A stretch of DNA of 64,000 nucleotides from Paenibacillus sp. (GTDB lineage Bacteria > Bacillota > Bacilli > Paenibacillales > Paenibacillaceae), in the NCBI GenBank assembly GCA_023512345.1, contig JAILZT010000014.1, forward strand, positions 1 to 64,000. The letters run 5' to 3'. The number at the start of each line of letters is the position of its first letter. Within the stretch, counting starts at the first letter, position 1. The notes under the pieces are model-generated. The model was not told the origin of the DNA. It made no database searches and saw only the letters and a program-made list of their open reading frames with translations. Shown piece after piece: positions 41,562-50,900 of the stretch. The position numbers were made by a program, and so were the translations under genes.

Positions 41562-42544
41562 GTGTTGTTGCGATAGAAGCCACAGGATTAACCAAAGAAT
41601 ATTCAAATGGGCGTGGCTGCCGTGACGTAACGATTTCGGTAGGGAAAGGGGAAGCCTTTGGCTTCCTCGGCCCTAATGGAGCTGGCAAAAGCACATTTGT
41701 CAAAATGCTGGTGGGACTCATAAATCCCTCATATGGTAGTGCATCTATATTTGGCCACCGGATTGGATCACTGGAAGCTAAATCACAAATAGGGTACCTG
41801 CCAGAATTGTACCGATATCAAGAGTGGCTGACTGGAGAAGAAGTGATTAGGCTTCATGCACGACTTTGCAAGATGGAACGTTCCACAGCAGATCAACGAA
41901 TTCCAGAGCTACTTGAGAAAGTAGGGATTGGTAGGCGTGGAAAGGATCGGGTCAAACATTACTCCAAAGGAATGCAGCAGCGCCTGGGACTTGCTTGTGC
42001 ACTGGTAAATGATCCTGCTATCTTATTTCTAGATGAACCGTCTTCTGCACTGGATCCGATTGGCAGAATGGAAGTAAGAACCATTCTGGAGAACTTGAAG
42101 AAGAAGGGGACAACGATATTCCTCAACTCTCACCTTCTAGAAGATGTTGAAGTATTGTGTGACCGGATGGCACTACTTAATGATGGTATGATCCTGCGTC
42201 ACGGTAAAGTATCTGAGGTATTAAATAAGCGAACAAGCTGGCATTTTAAAGTCGGCGGGTTTTCGCCTTTTTTGCTGTCATGGTTGAATGAACGCAGTGG
42301 CTTACAGATCAGGCTTTCCACCCCAAATGCTGACTCCGATACTGTGGAGTTGTCTTCATCACTGGATAGCAGTGTGGTATGGTTAGAAGCCGAACTGGAG
42401 AATGAGGAGCAAGTGGGTTGGCTGAATACTCTGATTGTGGAGCAAGGAATGACTCTATATGAGGTTACACATAAGAAAGAACGTTTGGAAGAATGGTTTA
42501 TGAGCGCCGTATCCGGTCTCAGCCATAGAGGTGAACGAGTATGA
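41558..42544 (+). CDS. ABC exporter ATP-binding protein
   Basis: A 328-aa ATPase. Walker A GPNGAGKST, Q loop IGYLPELYRYQEWLTGEE, signature YSKGMQQRLGLACAL, Walker B AILFLDEPSSALD, switch His in NSHLLEDVE. The C-terminal 90 residues form the extra domain seen in ABC-2 export ATPases (CcmA/NatA/BcrA type). It overlaps both neighbours by four bases. Substrate unknown; the link to an ECF factor suggests envelope stress or peptide antibiotics. Confidence 0.88.
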   Translation: MSVVAIEATGLTKEYSNGRGCRDVTISVGKGEAFGFLGPNGAGKSTFVKMLVGLINPSYGSASIFGHRIGSLEAKSQIGYLPELYRYQEWLTGEEVIRLHARLCKMERSTADQRIPELLEKVGIGRRGKDRVKHYSKGMQQRLGLACALVNDPAILFLDEPSSALDPIGRMEVRTILENLKKKGTTIFLNSHLLEDVEVLCDRMALLNDGMILRHGKVSEVLNKRTSWHFKVGGFSPFLLSWLNERSGLQIRLSTPNADSDTVELSSSLDSSVVWLEAELENEEQVGWLNTLIVEQGMTLYEVTHKKERLEEWFMSAVSGLSHRGERV

Positions 42545-43419
42545 ACATAATCATGAGTATGACATGGAAAGAATTATTACGTAAAAGGGTTATGCTTCTT
42601 ACGCTGATAATGACCGTTGTTTTTCTTATTGGATTCTGGTTTGTGGCAAGAGCCATCGGGGGAAGTGATTCTTTTGGGGGAAATGGTTCAAATAGCGCTG
42701 AGCAATTGATACAACGTTTTGCGAATGGAGCATTCATTTTAACTTTCGGTTTTTTCTTTGGAGCGTTTGTAATTGCATTTCTGTCCATATTTAGCTCCTT
42801 CTCAGCTTTATCTGGAGAAGCAGAGCAGGGAGTGCTGCAGGCGTTACTTCCCCGGCCTCTTCCGCGCTGGAAATGGTATCTCGGACGTTGGCTGGGTTAC
42901 GTAATATTTGGAGCGGCTTATGCTTTGCTGCTGTTCGTTGCTATTTTACTTATAACTCAAGCCCATGCTGCTATTCCTAGTGATTTGGTTATTTTACTGA
43001 AATCTTTCCTACTGTTCGCGTCCGTTGTCCCGGTGATCATTTCTATTTCCATGCTTGGCTCGGGATTCTTATCAGCTATCGGTAATGGCGTCTTTATGAC
43101 CATGCTTTACGGTGCAGGCTGGCTTGGAGGGATGATTGACAAAGTAAGCGGATCGCTTCCTTTGAAGCCCGATTCACTTCAGTCTCTTCAAAATTTGACA
43201 GGAATGATATCACTGCTTATACCTGCAGATGGTTTACAGCGTAAAATGATTGCTGAACTCTTCAGCTTTAATGAGCTTAGTGGATTGATTCCGGTTAATG
43301 AGAGCGTCTTCGGAGTTGCTGATGCAATACCGTCCAATTCTTTTGTTATCTATGCTGTTATGTATACGGTAGTTGTACTTTTACTGGGTATGTATCGGTT
43401 TGAACGAAAAGATTTATAA
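42541..43419 (+). CDS. ABC-2 type exporter permease
   Basis: A 292-aa permease with six membrane helices: one near residues 15-40, the others between about 75 and 290. The coupling region SGEAEQGVLQALLPRPLPRWKWYLGRWLGY is typical of ABC-2 permeases (NosY/NatB type). It pairs with the ATPase directly upstream. Last gene of the sigma/anti-sigma/ABC operon, closed by a bidirectional terminator. Confidence 0.85.
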   Translation: MNIIMSMTWKELLRKRVMLLTLIMTVVFLIGFWFVARAIGGSDSFGGNGSNSAEQLIQRFANGAFILTFGFFFGAFVIAFLSIFSSFSALSGEAEQGVLQALLPRPLPRWKWYLGRWLGYVIFGAAYALLLFVAILLITQAHAAIPSDLVILLKSFLLFASVVPVIISISMLGSGFLSAIGNGVFMTMLYGAGWLGGMIDKVSGSLPLKPDSLQSLQNLTGMISLLIPADGLQRKMIAELFSFNELSGLIPVNESVFGVADAIPSNSFVIYAVMYTVVVLLLGMYRFERKDL

Positions 43420-43446
43420 AAAACCCTCTTGAATTCAATCCAGCCA

Positions 43447-43493
43447 TAAAAGCCCTTTTGTTTTCCTGTTTCAGGAAGCCAAAAGGGCTTTTA
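43447..43493. terminator. bidirectional terminator
   Basis: AAAAGCCCTTTTG...CAAAAGGGCTTTT with inner TTCCTG...CAGGAA. It lies between the convergent ABC permease and HxlR genes. Confidence 0.85.
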
Positions 43494-43507
43494 TGCAGCT
43501 TGCCGCA

Positions 43508-43834
43508 TTAATTCTTTACGCCGATCTCAATCCATTCGGTAGACCAACTGCCAATCTCTCCAAGAATGGGAGCCAGCGCTGTGCCCTTACTTGTTAATGA
43601 ATATTCAATTCTCACAGGCATCTCTGGATATACAGTACGCTCAATGATTCCTTCGTGCTCCATTTCCTTGAGACGATCCGACAAGACTTTGCCGCTGAGA
43701 TTAGATAAACAATGCTCAATTTCACCAAACCGTCGTGGACCGGGCATGAGAACAAATACGATGAGCGCCACCCAACGCTTACTTAGCAAATCAACCGCTT
43801 TTTCAAAGCGTGGACACATTTCAAATTCATTCAT
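43508..43834 (-). CDS. HxlR-family transcriptional regulator
   Basis: A 108-aa winged-helix regulator. CPRFEKAVDLLSKRWVALIVFVLMPGPRRFGEIEHCLSNLSGKVLSDRLKEME is the HxlR signature, including the N-terminal Cys that in relatives such as HypR and YodB senses thiol or electrophile stress. ATG 43834 with AGAGGTGAT is preferred over 43855. Divergent from the GTP cyclohydrolase II gene; the spacer holds two similar AACTTACAAA sequences that may be operators. Confidence 0.88.
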   Translation of the reverse strand: MNEFEMCPRFEKAVDLLSKRWVALIVFVLMPGPRRFGEIEHCLSNLSGKVLSDRLKEMEHEGIIERTVYPEMPVRIEYSLTSKGTALAPILGEIGSWSTEWIEIGVKN

Positions 43835-43864
43835 CAGTATCACCTCTGCATTCATTATATCATA

Positions 43865-43955
43865 AACTTACAAAAAGTAATTATAAATGTTAAAGTACGT
43901 GTTATTACTTGACGAACTTATATTACAATGTTAAACTAACTTACAAATAGTTACT
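43865..43955. promoter_or_regulatory. paired operator-like repeats between hxlR-type gene and GCH II gene
   Basis: ACTTACAAAAAGTAAT (43866-43881) and ACTTACAAATAGTTACT (43939-43955) are imperfect palindromes of the ACTTAC/GTAAT kind, about 73 bp apart (seven helical turns). A TTGACG (43909-43914) and TAAACT (43932-43937) with a 17-bp spacer may be the promoter of the downstream gene. Confidence 0.5.
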
Positions 43956-44027
43956 AAGCTAAAATGTTTATTTAAAACTTGCGAATTCGATATACTTATA
44001 AATATGATTCTAAGGATGGTGTGTTTC

Positions 44028-44807
44028 ATGATACGACCAGATATTATCTCAATCTTAAAGAATAAAATACAAAAAATTAATGTAAATGACTCCGCGAACA
44101 TCCTTGTAGGACCCATTAATCTTCCAATCAATCTGGATGGGGAAACTGTTAATTTCAAATGGTATAGCTGGTTGAATGTAACGGATGAAGAACTGGTTCA
44201 AGACGGTAGTGGAGATATGACAGCAGCCCTAATCTCCCGCTTGTCCTCTTTGAATCTTGCTGAGGGACAGCAGTCTAGTGTGCTGGTGTACGGGGACTTT
44301 GAGGGATCTGAGGAAGCATTAATCCGGATGCACAGCATTTGCCATACCGGAGATATTTTTGGCAGCAAACGTTGCGATTGCGGTTTCCAGCTTCATCAAT
44401 CCATGAAAATGATAGTCGACAATGGTTCTGGTGCTCTGTTCTACTTAGCCAACCATGAAGGAAGAGGTATTGGGTTGTTCAGTAAGGCAATGGCTTATAT
44501 TTTGCAGGAAGAAGGATACGACACTGTCGAAGCGAACCTCGAACTGGGTTTCTCGGACGATGTTAGAAGCTATACGGATGCCATTAGTGTACTGCAGCAT
44601 TTGCGCCATAAGCCTGTTACTTTAATCACCAACAATCCTAAGAAGCTGGAAGCCTTGAAGGCTGCTGGAATGAATGCCGTAAAACGGGCTCCGCTTTGGG
44701 GCGATGTATCCATCTTTAATGAGAAATATTTACGGACAAAGGTTGCCCGTTCAGGTCATTTAGAGGCCGTGAAGGATACGGATTTTGTAGAAGGAAGACT
44801 TGCCTAA
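44028..44807 (+). CDS. GTP cyclohydrolase II (stand-alone RibA type)
   Basis: A 259-aa enzyme that opens GTP to the diaminopyrimidine of riboflavin synthesis. The zinc site is Cys105, Cys116 and Cys118 in SICHTGDIFGSKRCDCGFQL; NHEGRGIGL is the phosphate loop with the catalytic Arg region, and LITNNPKKLEAL the C-terminal signature. It lacks the DHBP synthase (RibB) half of the usual Bacillus RibBA, and no other rib gene is near, so it may serve a side pathway or stress response under the HxlR regulator. ATG 44028 follows AAGGATGGTG. Confidence 0.85.
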   Translation: MIRPDIISILKNKIQKINVNDSANILVGPINLPINLDGETVNFKWYSWLNVTDEELVQDGSGDMTAALISRLSSLNLAEGQQSSVLVYGDFEGSEEALIRMHSICHTGDIFGSKRCDCGFQLHQSMKMIVDNGSGALFYLANHEGRGIGLFSKAMAYILQEEGYDTVEANLELGFSDDVRSYTDAISVLQHLRHKPVTLITNNPKKLEALKAAGMNAVKRAPLWGDVSIFNEKYLRTKVARSGHLEAVKDTDFVEGRLA

Positions 44808-44824
44808 CAGTAAAATATGAAGCG

Positions 44825-44872
44825 GAATCACTGCCATGGAAATCAAAATTGGTGGTGATTTTGTTTTCTGTA
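44825..44872 (+). terminator. terminator-like hairpin after GCH II gene
   Basis: AATCACTGCC...GGTGGTGATT followed by TTGTTTT. The stem has two mismatches. Confidence 0.6.
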
Positions 44873-44920
44873 CATTATAATGGATTGTTGAACCCTATAC
44901 TTAGATTAGTGAGGTACATT

Positions 44921-45973
44921 ATGACTGCGATACAAGTGCAAGACTTAAGAAAAACTTTTAAAGTCCAGAAAAACCGCGAGGGTCTAAAAGGGGCCTTCGC
45001 TGATTTGTTTAAACGGGAGTTTCAGGAAGTGACAGCAGTTAAAGATATTTCCTTCGATATTCCTGAGGGGGAGATCTGTGGCTACATTGGAGAAAATGGT
45101 GCTGGTAAATCTACAACGATCAAAATGCTTACAGGCATTCTTGTACCGACTGCAGGCAGTCTAACCGTTGGAGGCTATGTACCCTATTTGGAGCGGGAGA
45201 AATTTGTCCGTAATATCGGGGTAGTCTTCGGGCAGCGCAGCCAACTATGGTGGGATATCGGCGTGATTGAGTCTTTTCAGCTGTTACGTAAGGTCTATCG
45301 GGTGTCTGAACAGGATTTCAAGAAACGATTGGATGAACTAGTGGAACGTTTAGAACTGCAGGAACTGCTCAACCGACCGGTTCGTAAGCTAAGCTTGGGA
45401 CAGCGGATGCGCTGTGAGCTCGTTGCAGCATTATTGCACAATCCTTCGATTTTATTTCTCGATGAGCCGACCATTGGACTCGATATTGTTGTGAAATCTG
45501 AAATTCGCGAGTTTCTGAAAGATATGAACCGCCAGCACGGTACCACCATTTTGCTGACAACGCATGATCTGCAGGATATTGAGGCACTATGTTCACGGGT
45601 TATTATGCTGGATGATGGTCGAATTATCTATGATGGGGGCCTGGATGAGCTCAAGCAGCGCTGGGGAACCGGACGTGAAGTCCTGTTTCAATTCGGAACT
45701 GCAACGAAGCTCCAGCAGCTTGAACTGTGGACACAGGGTATGCCTGTTTCTTGGTCGGCAGAGAACGATCTTGGCGCCAAGGTATGGATTCCGCTTGAAT
45801 TGAATGTATCCGACGTTCTGGGACGTGTTGTGGGTCAGGCTGATATCACAGACATCAAAATCATTGAGACCAATACGGATGATATCGTGCGTAGTATTTA
45901 CAAATCAGGTTCTGCTGACAAGCCGGAAGATACGGCAAATGGGAAGGATGAGGAAGAGGTTATCCATGTCTAG
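44921..45973 (+). CDS. ABC-2 exporter ATP-binding protein
   Basis: A 350-aa ATPase. Walker A GENGAGKST, the long Q loop FGQRSQLWWDIGVIESF, signature LSLGQRMRCELVAALLH, Walker B ILFLDEPTIGLD, switch His in TTHDLQDIE. The QRSQLWWD motif and the FKREFQEV insertion mark the family that works with two DUF990-like permeases. ATG 44921 is chosen over an upstream in-frame start at 44849 because AGTGAGG precedes it. Its last 8 bases overlap the next gene. Confidence 0.9.
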   Translation: MTAIQVQDLRKTFKVQKNREGLKGAFADLFKREFQEVTAVKDISFDIPEGEICGYIGENGAGKSTTIKMLTGILVPTAGSLTVGGYVPYLEREKFVRNIGVVFGQRSQLWWDIGVIESFQLLRKVYRVSEQDFKKRLDELVERLELQELLNRPVRKLSLGQRMRCELVAALLHNPSILFLDEPTIGLDIVVKSEIREFLKDMNRQHGTTILLTTHDLQDIEALCSRVIMLDDGRIIYDGGLDELKQRWGTGREVLFQFGTATKLQQLELWTQGMPVSWSAENDLGAKVWIPLELNVSDVLGRVVGQADITDIKIIETNTDDIVRSIYKSGSADKPEDTANGKDEEEVIHV

Positions 45974-46799
45974 TCTCGAAACCAAGAAAAGTGGACGCAA
46001 ACTTCTCTTAGGGGCTTATATTGATTTTATCCGCATTCGTTTCCTGACTATGCTGGCTTACAGAGTGAATTACTACACCGGTATTCTGATTTATTCCCTT
46101 AATATCGGCGTCAACTATTTTACTTGGAAAGCCATATATGGCGACGGCGGATCGCTAGGCGGATTTACAGCAACGCAAATGACATCTTATGTAGCTGTAT
46201 CCTGGATGGCACGAGCCTTTTACTTCAATAATTTGGACCGGGAAATATCTACAGATATTCGAGATGGTAGCATAGCGATCCAATTCATACGTCCATATAA
46301 TTATGTGTTAGTCAAAATGATGCAGGGGCTGGGAGAAGGGGTATTCCGCTTCATGCTGTTCATGATTCCCGGCATGGCCATTGCTATGTTACTGTTTCCT
46401 GTACAGCTTCCAACCGATCCTGCAGCATGGGCTGGCTTTCTGGTTATGTTATTTTTCAGTTTTTTGATCAATTCACAATTAAACGTAATTACAGGACTCT
46501 CGGCATTCTTCGTAGAGAATAATGAGGGTATGATGCGTATGAAACGCGTAATTGTGGACTTGTTCTCCGGATTGATCGTACCGATCAGTCTGTTCCCGGG
46601 CTGGCTGTCCTCTGTGCTGGAGTTGCTGCCTTTTCAGGCCATAACGTATCTTCCAGGCTCTGTTTTTACAGGTCGAGTGCAGGGTGTTGGCATTTGGAAT
46701 GTACTGGGGATTCAGATCTTCTGGTTTCTGGTACTGCTGATTCCAATGGTCTGGTTATATCATGCGGCGCGGCAGCGGCTGTTCGTGCAGGGAGGATGA
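45966..46799 (+). CDS. ABC-2 exporter permease 1
   Basis: A 277-aa permease with six helices. RIRFLTMLAYRVNYYTGILIYSLN is the first helix pair, NLDREISTDIRDGSIAIQFIRPYNY the conserved cytosolic loop with the R-P-x-x-Y motif of this family. GAGGAAGAGG inside the ATPase gene serves as ribosome site. Works as heterodimer with permease 2. Substrate unknown. Confidence 0.85.
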   Translation: MSSLETKKSGRKLLLGAYIDFIRIRFLTMLAYRVNYYTGILIYSLNIGVNYFTWKAIYGDGGSLGGFTATQMTSYVAVSWMARAFYFNNLDREISTDIRDGSIAIQFIRPYNYVLVKMMQGLGEGVFRFMLFMIPGMAIAMLLFPVQLPTDPAAWAGFLVMLFFSFLINSQLNVITGLSAFFVENNEGMMRMKRVIVDLFSGLIVPISLFPGWLSSVLELLPFQAITYLPGSVFTGRVQGVGIWNVLGIQIFWFLVLLIPMVWLYHAARQRLFVQGG

Positions 46800-46806
46800 G
46801 TTAATT

Positions 46807-47592
46807 TTGTATTACTTAGGATTAATCGTGGAGTATTTGAAGAATTATATGAAGACAAGGCTTACCTACCGTGCTGATTTCTGGGTAGAAGTCATATCGG
46901 ATTTATTATTTCAAGCTACCAATTTTATCTTTATTCTAGTAATCTTCATGCATACAAATAGCTTGGCAGGCTGGAGTCAAAGTGAAGTGATTTTTGTATA
47001 TGGTTTCTTCATGGTTCCTTTCGGATTATTTGGCTGCTTCGTCAATATGTGGAACTTTAGTGAGCGTTATATTGTGAAAGGCGAAATGGATCGAGTACTG
47101 ACACGTCCGGCTCATAACTTGTTTCAAATATTTTTGGAAAATATAGATCCACCTTCTTTGTTTGGTTCTGTGATTGGTCTTATCATCATGGCGATCAGCG
47201 GAACTCAGATGGGTCTGCCTTTTGAATGGTGGACAATTCCGGCGTTGATTATTCTGTCTATTAGTGCAGTTGGTATATACACGGGTATTTATACTGCCTT
47301 AACTTCGTTATCTTTCTATTCGGATGCTCCGACGGGGATAATACCTCTGATGTATAACATCCAGAACTACGGGCGTTATCCGATAACGATCTACAATCGG
47401 GCCATTCAGGTATTGTTAACTTGGATTTTGCCGTTTGCGTTTGTGGGCGTATATCCCGCAGCTATATTTCTACAACGGGAAGAGATGATGAAGATCGCAC
47501 TCTTAACTCCGGTTATGGGTTTTATCTTTGCCGGAATTGGGTTAGTAACATGGAACTACGGGGTTAAAAGGTATAAGGGAGCAGGCTCATAG
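46807..47592 (+). CDS. ABC-2 exporter permease 2
   Basis: A 261-aa permease, six helices, related to permease 1 in layout (YMKTRLTYRADFWVEVISDLLF; IVKGEMDRVLTRPAHNLFQ loop). The C-terminal YPAAIFLQR and NYGVKRYKGAGS end matches DUF990-like proteins. The TTG at 46807 is chosen because GGAGGATGAG lies just before it; the ORF upstream of it reads through the end of permease 1. Closes the three-gene exporter operon. Confidence 0.82.
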   Translation: MYYLGLIVEYLKNYMKTRLTYRADFWVEVISDLLFQATNFIFILVIFMHTNSLAGWSQSEVIFVYGFFMVPFGLFGCFVNMWNFSERYIVKGEMDRVLTRPAHNLFQIFLENIDPPSLFGSVIGLIIMAISGTQMGLPFEWWTIPALIILSISAVGIYTGIYTALTSLSFYSDAPTGIIPLMYNIQNYGRYPITIYNRAIQVLLTWILPFAFVGVYPAAIFLQREEMMKIALLTPVMGFIFAGIGLVTWNYGVKRYKGAGS

Positions 47593-47619
47593 GCTTATAG
47601 TCATATTTATTTAATAGAG

Positions 47620-47658
47620 GCAGTCCGGGACATTTGTTCTTAGACTGTTTCTTTTTAT
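47620..47658 (+). terminator. weak terminator after the exporter operon
   Basis: GAGGCAGTC...GACTGTTTC, pairing partly through G-T, followed by TTTTTATT. Confidence 0.5.
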
Positions 47659-47819
47659 TATGATCTTATAATGTCTGTTTTTTGGTTAAAATGAACGGTT
47701 TATTATATGTTAAAAGTTGGAACTATGGGATAGTATCTAATAGAATTTCATAGGAGGAAACATCATTTATTTCTAGGAGAAGGGAGAAGCAGATCAAGTA
47801 ATCGTAGAATGGCTGTATA
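47659..47819 (+). other. non-coding stretch upstream of the pectinolytic gene
   Basis: AT-rich, no open frame. It contains two purine-rich Shine-Dalgarno-like stretches (AGGAGGAAAC, GGAGAAGGGAGAAG) without a following gene. I see no binding site here for AraC or other two-component regulators that often control pectin genes. Confidence 0.3.
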
Positions 47820-47856
47820 TTGGACACGGGCTTTTCATACTTTGTAAACGCTTACC
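47820..47856 (+). promoter_or_regulatory. cre site (CcpA) over a putative promoter
   Basis: TTGGAC (47820-47825), 17-bp spacer, TGTAAA (47843-47848). TGTAAACGCTTACC (47843-47856) matches the cre consensus TGWAARCGYTWNCW at 13 of 14 positions and covers the -10 region, so glucose repression is predicted. Confidence 0.65.
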
Positions 47857-47914
47857 TTATTGTGTTGTTGCTGAATGATGCACTTATTTCAAGAAGGCGG
47901 GGGATAACCTTAAC

Positions 47915-50900
47915 ATGCGAACTAGTAAAAATCGTCTATTTATATTGTCATTAGTGGTGGCCGTACTGTGGTCAACAATACTATCCGGGCTGCCTATAGG
48001 TACACAAAATGTTAATGCAGCTGCGGAGCAATTGGTGAAAAAGTTTGACTTTGGTACAGCCTCAAGTTCGGTCATGGCAGATTATACGGGCGTGAATGAA
48101 ACGAAGCTTTATACAGCGGATACAGGTTATGGTCTAAATATTACATTAGCCTCGAGAAATCGTTCGGGCGGGGATGACATGACGAATGATTTTGTACTTG
48201 GTACATCTTATTCATTCCTTGTTGATATTCCGAACGGCGAATATGATGTCACCGTGTTCTCCGGTGATCTTCTTACGGGTACGAGCACGACCAAAACGAA
48301 TGTAGCCTTAGAGGGAGTTGCGGCAGGAACCCTTTCCACAAGGCAAGTAGTTGCTCAAGGTACCTATCGTACAAAAGTAGCAGACGGCCAATTGACGGTA
48401 GACCTCTCGGCAACCACAGGGTATGCGTACCTTAACGGCTTAATTATTGAACAGGTTATGCCTGTTTTACCAGACTCGCCAACTGGACTCGCAGTTACAC
48501 GTGTAACACCGAAGGATGTAACATTGACTTGGGACAGCGTCCCAAATACAGTTGTCTACAATGTATACCGCGCTGAAGGCGGTGGGACATCTGCGAAATT
48601 AGGGCAATCAGTGCTGACGACTTTAGTGGATACTGACGTAAAGGAAGGAAGCAGTTATACGTACTCGGTGTCGGCAATTAACGCGGCCGGACTTGAATCT
48701 GCACTTAGCGCATCTGTGACTGTAGCCCAAATCCCTTCACTTGAAGTACCATCGTCACCTACAGGATTAACAGTAACTGATGTTCAATCCTCTTCCGTGC
48801 AACTGAGTTGGAGTGTTGCGGATGGAGCGACAGGCTACAAGGTTCTTCGATCGGGTAGTACGGATGGACCTTTCGAGGTGGTTGGGCAATCGACTTCTCC
48901 GGCCTACACCGATACGACTGCGGACACATCCGTGTCCAACTATTATCAGGTCGCTGCTACGAATGAGCGCGGCGAATCAGGTGTATCGAATACAGCAAAG
49001 AGTACTGCCTTCTTACCGCCGGTTACGTTGCCGGAGGGAGACGTTCAGCGGTTCGACTTCGGAGCTGGAGCTTTGGCGGACGGCTATACGCGGGTTACTT
49101 CTACGACTGCATACGAGCCTGCTATAAAATATGGATTCACCGACATTTCTAAAGTAAGTATGGAAGATAGAGGTACAGCAGACGCTATTCGTTCCGATTT
49201 CGTTGTGCCGCAAGGTACAACCTTCAATGTGGATTTGCCGAACGGAGATTATACCGTCTCTCTCATTGCTGGCGACAGTGCGGACGCCACGGAAATTGCG
49301 ATCAAGGCGGAGACGATACAGAAGGTACAATTAACCAGTAAAGCGGCTGGACAATTTTTAGAAATGAATTTTGATATTGCTTTGGTTGATGGTCAGTTGA
49401 ACTTCTCGTTTACGGGAACCGCTCCAAAGATCAATGCCTTAATCATTACGAAGCAGAAAGCCAGACTAGCAGGAGAGCTTCCAACGGTCTATATCGCTGG
49501 CGACTCCACGGTGCAGACCTATGATTCATATTGGAAACCAGAAGCAGGCTGGGGCCAGATGCTTCCTTCATTCTTCACTAATGATGTGGTGTTTAAGAAC
49601 CACGCAATCGGAGGCCGCAGTTCTAAATCATTTATCGTCGAAGGACGATTGGATGAGATTCTTCGTGGAATTAAACCAGGTGATTATTTCCTTGTTCAAT
49701 TTGGTCACAATGATGCAACGATTAGTGTGCCTGACCGTTATGCTTCTCCAGCAGACTTTAAAAATTATTTGAAAACCTATGTTAACGGCACGAGACAAAG
49801 GGGAGCTACTCCGATTCTCGTAACGCCTATGGGACGTAGAGATTTCAATGCCGACACAGGCAAGTTTAACGTGAGCTTCCCCGAGTATGTTGCGGCGATG
49901 AAGGAAGTGGCTGTAGAACTTAATGTCGAGCTGGTCGACTTAAGTACGCTTAGCGTAGCTTATTATAATTCGATTGGTGCACAAGCTACGTTATCGGTAT
50001 TCCTTCATGTTGAACCAGGTATTTATGGGGCATTCCCGAATGGTTCAGCGGATAATACGCATTTCCAAGAGTATGGGGCTATTCAGATCGCTCGTCTTCT
50101 TGCAGGAGGCATTGAGCAATTAAATGTTCCGCTAGCAGAACTTGTTGGCGAAATTGATCAGCCTGAGCAAGTTCCGGCGAAGCCGACGGGGCTTGTAGCT
50201 GGAAGCGTCAGTAATGCTGGTGCTATTCTTCAATGGAATGCTTCAGAAGGAACGGACATTTATAAAATATATCGTAAGCTAGCATCCGAAACCGATTCTG
50301 CGTATACCTTAATCGGCACAGCGACTGTCCCGACAATTACTATTGGTGGTATGAAGGAAGGACAGACGTATTCATTACGTGTGACTGCGGTTAATGGAAG
50401 AGGCGAATCCGAGCCGTCTGAAGTCGTATCCATTACGACCAAATCAGCTTTATATCGTTTTGACTTTGGTCCGATAGGTGCTCCGGTGGCAGCCGGTTAT
50501 ACCGAAGTAAACCGCAACGTTATCTATACGCCGGAGCTTGGCTATGGGCTGACCTCCAGCTTGAACATGATTGACCGTGATCGCGGCACGGCAACCGATG
50601 ACTTACGCAGAGATTTTGTTGCTTATTTTGGCGGAAACTATGAATTCAAGGTTGATCTGCCGAATGGTTATTATTCCGTTAAGACTTACACAGGTGACTG
50701 GATAGGCTCAACGAAAACCAATGTCAGTATTGAAGGCAAAGATTATGGCACGATCTCATCCGGTAAAACGAATATTGCAGAAAAAGTGTTTAACCAAATT
50801 GCCATTAAAGATGGTCAAATGAATTTGAATTTCAGCGGGACGACTGCGCATTTGAACGGCATCGAAATTACGCCGCTTTTGCTTGCTCCAACAAACCTGA

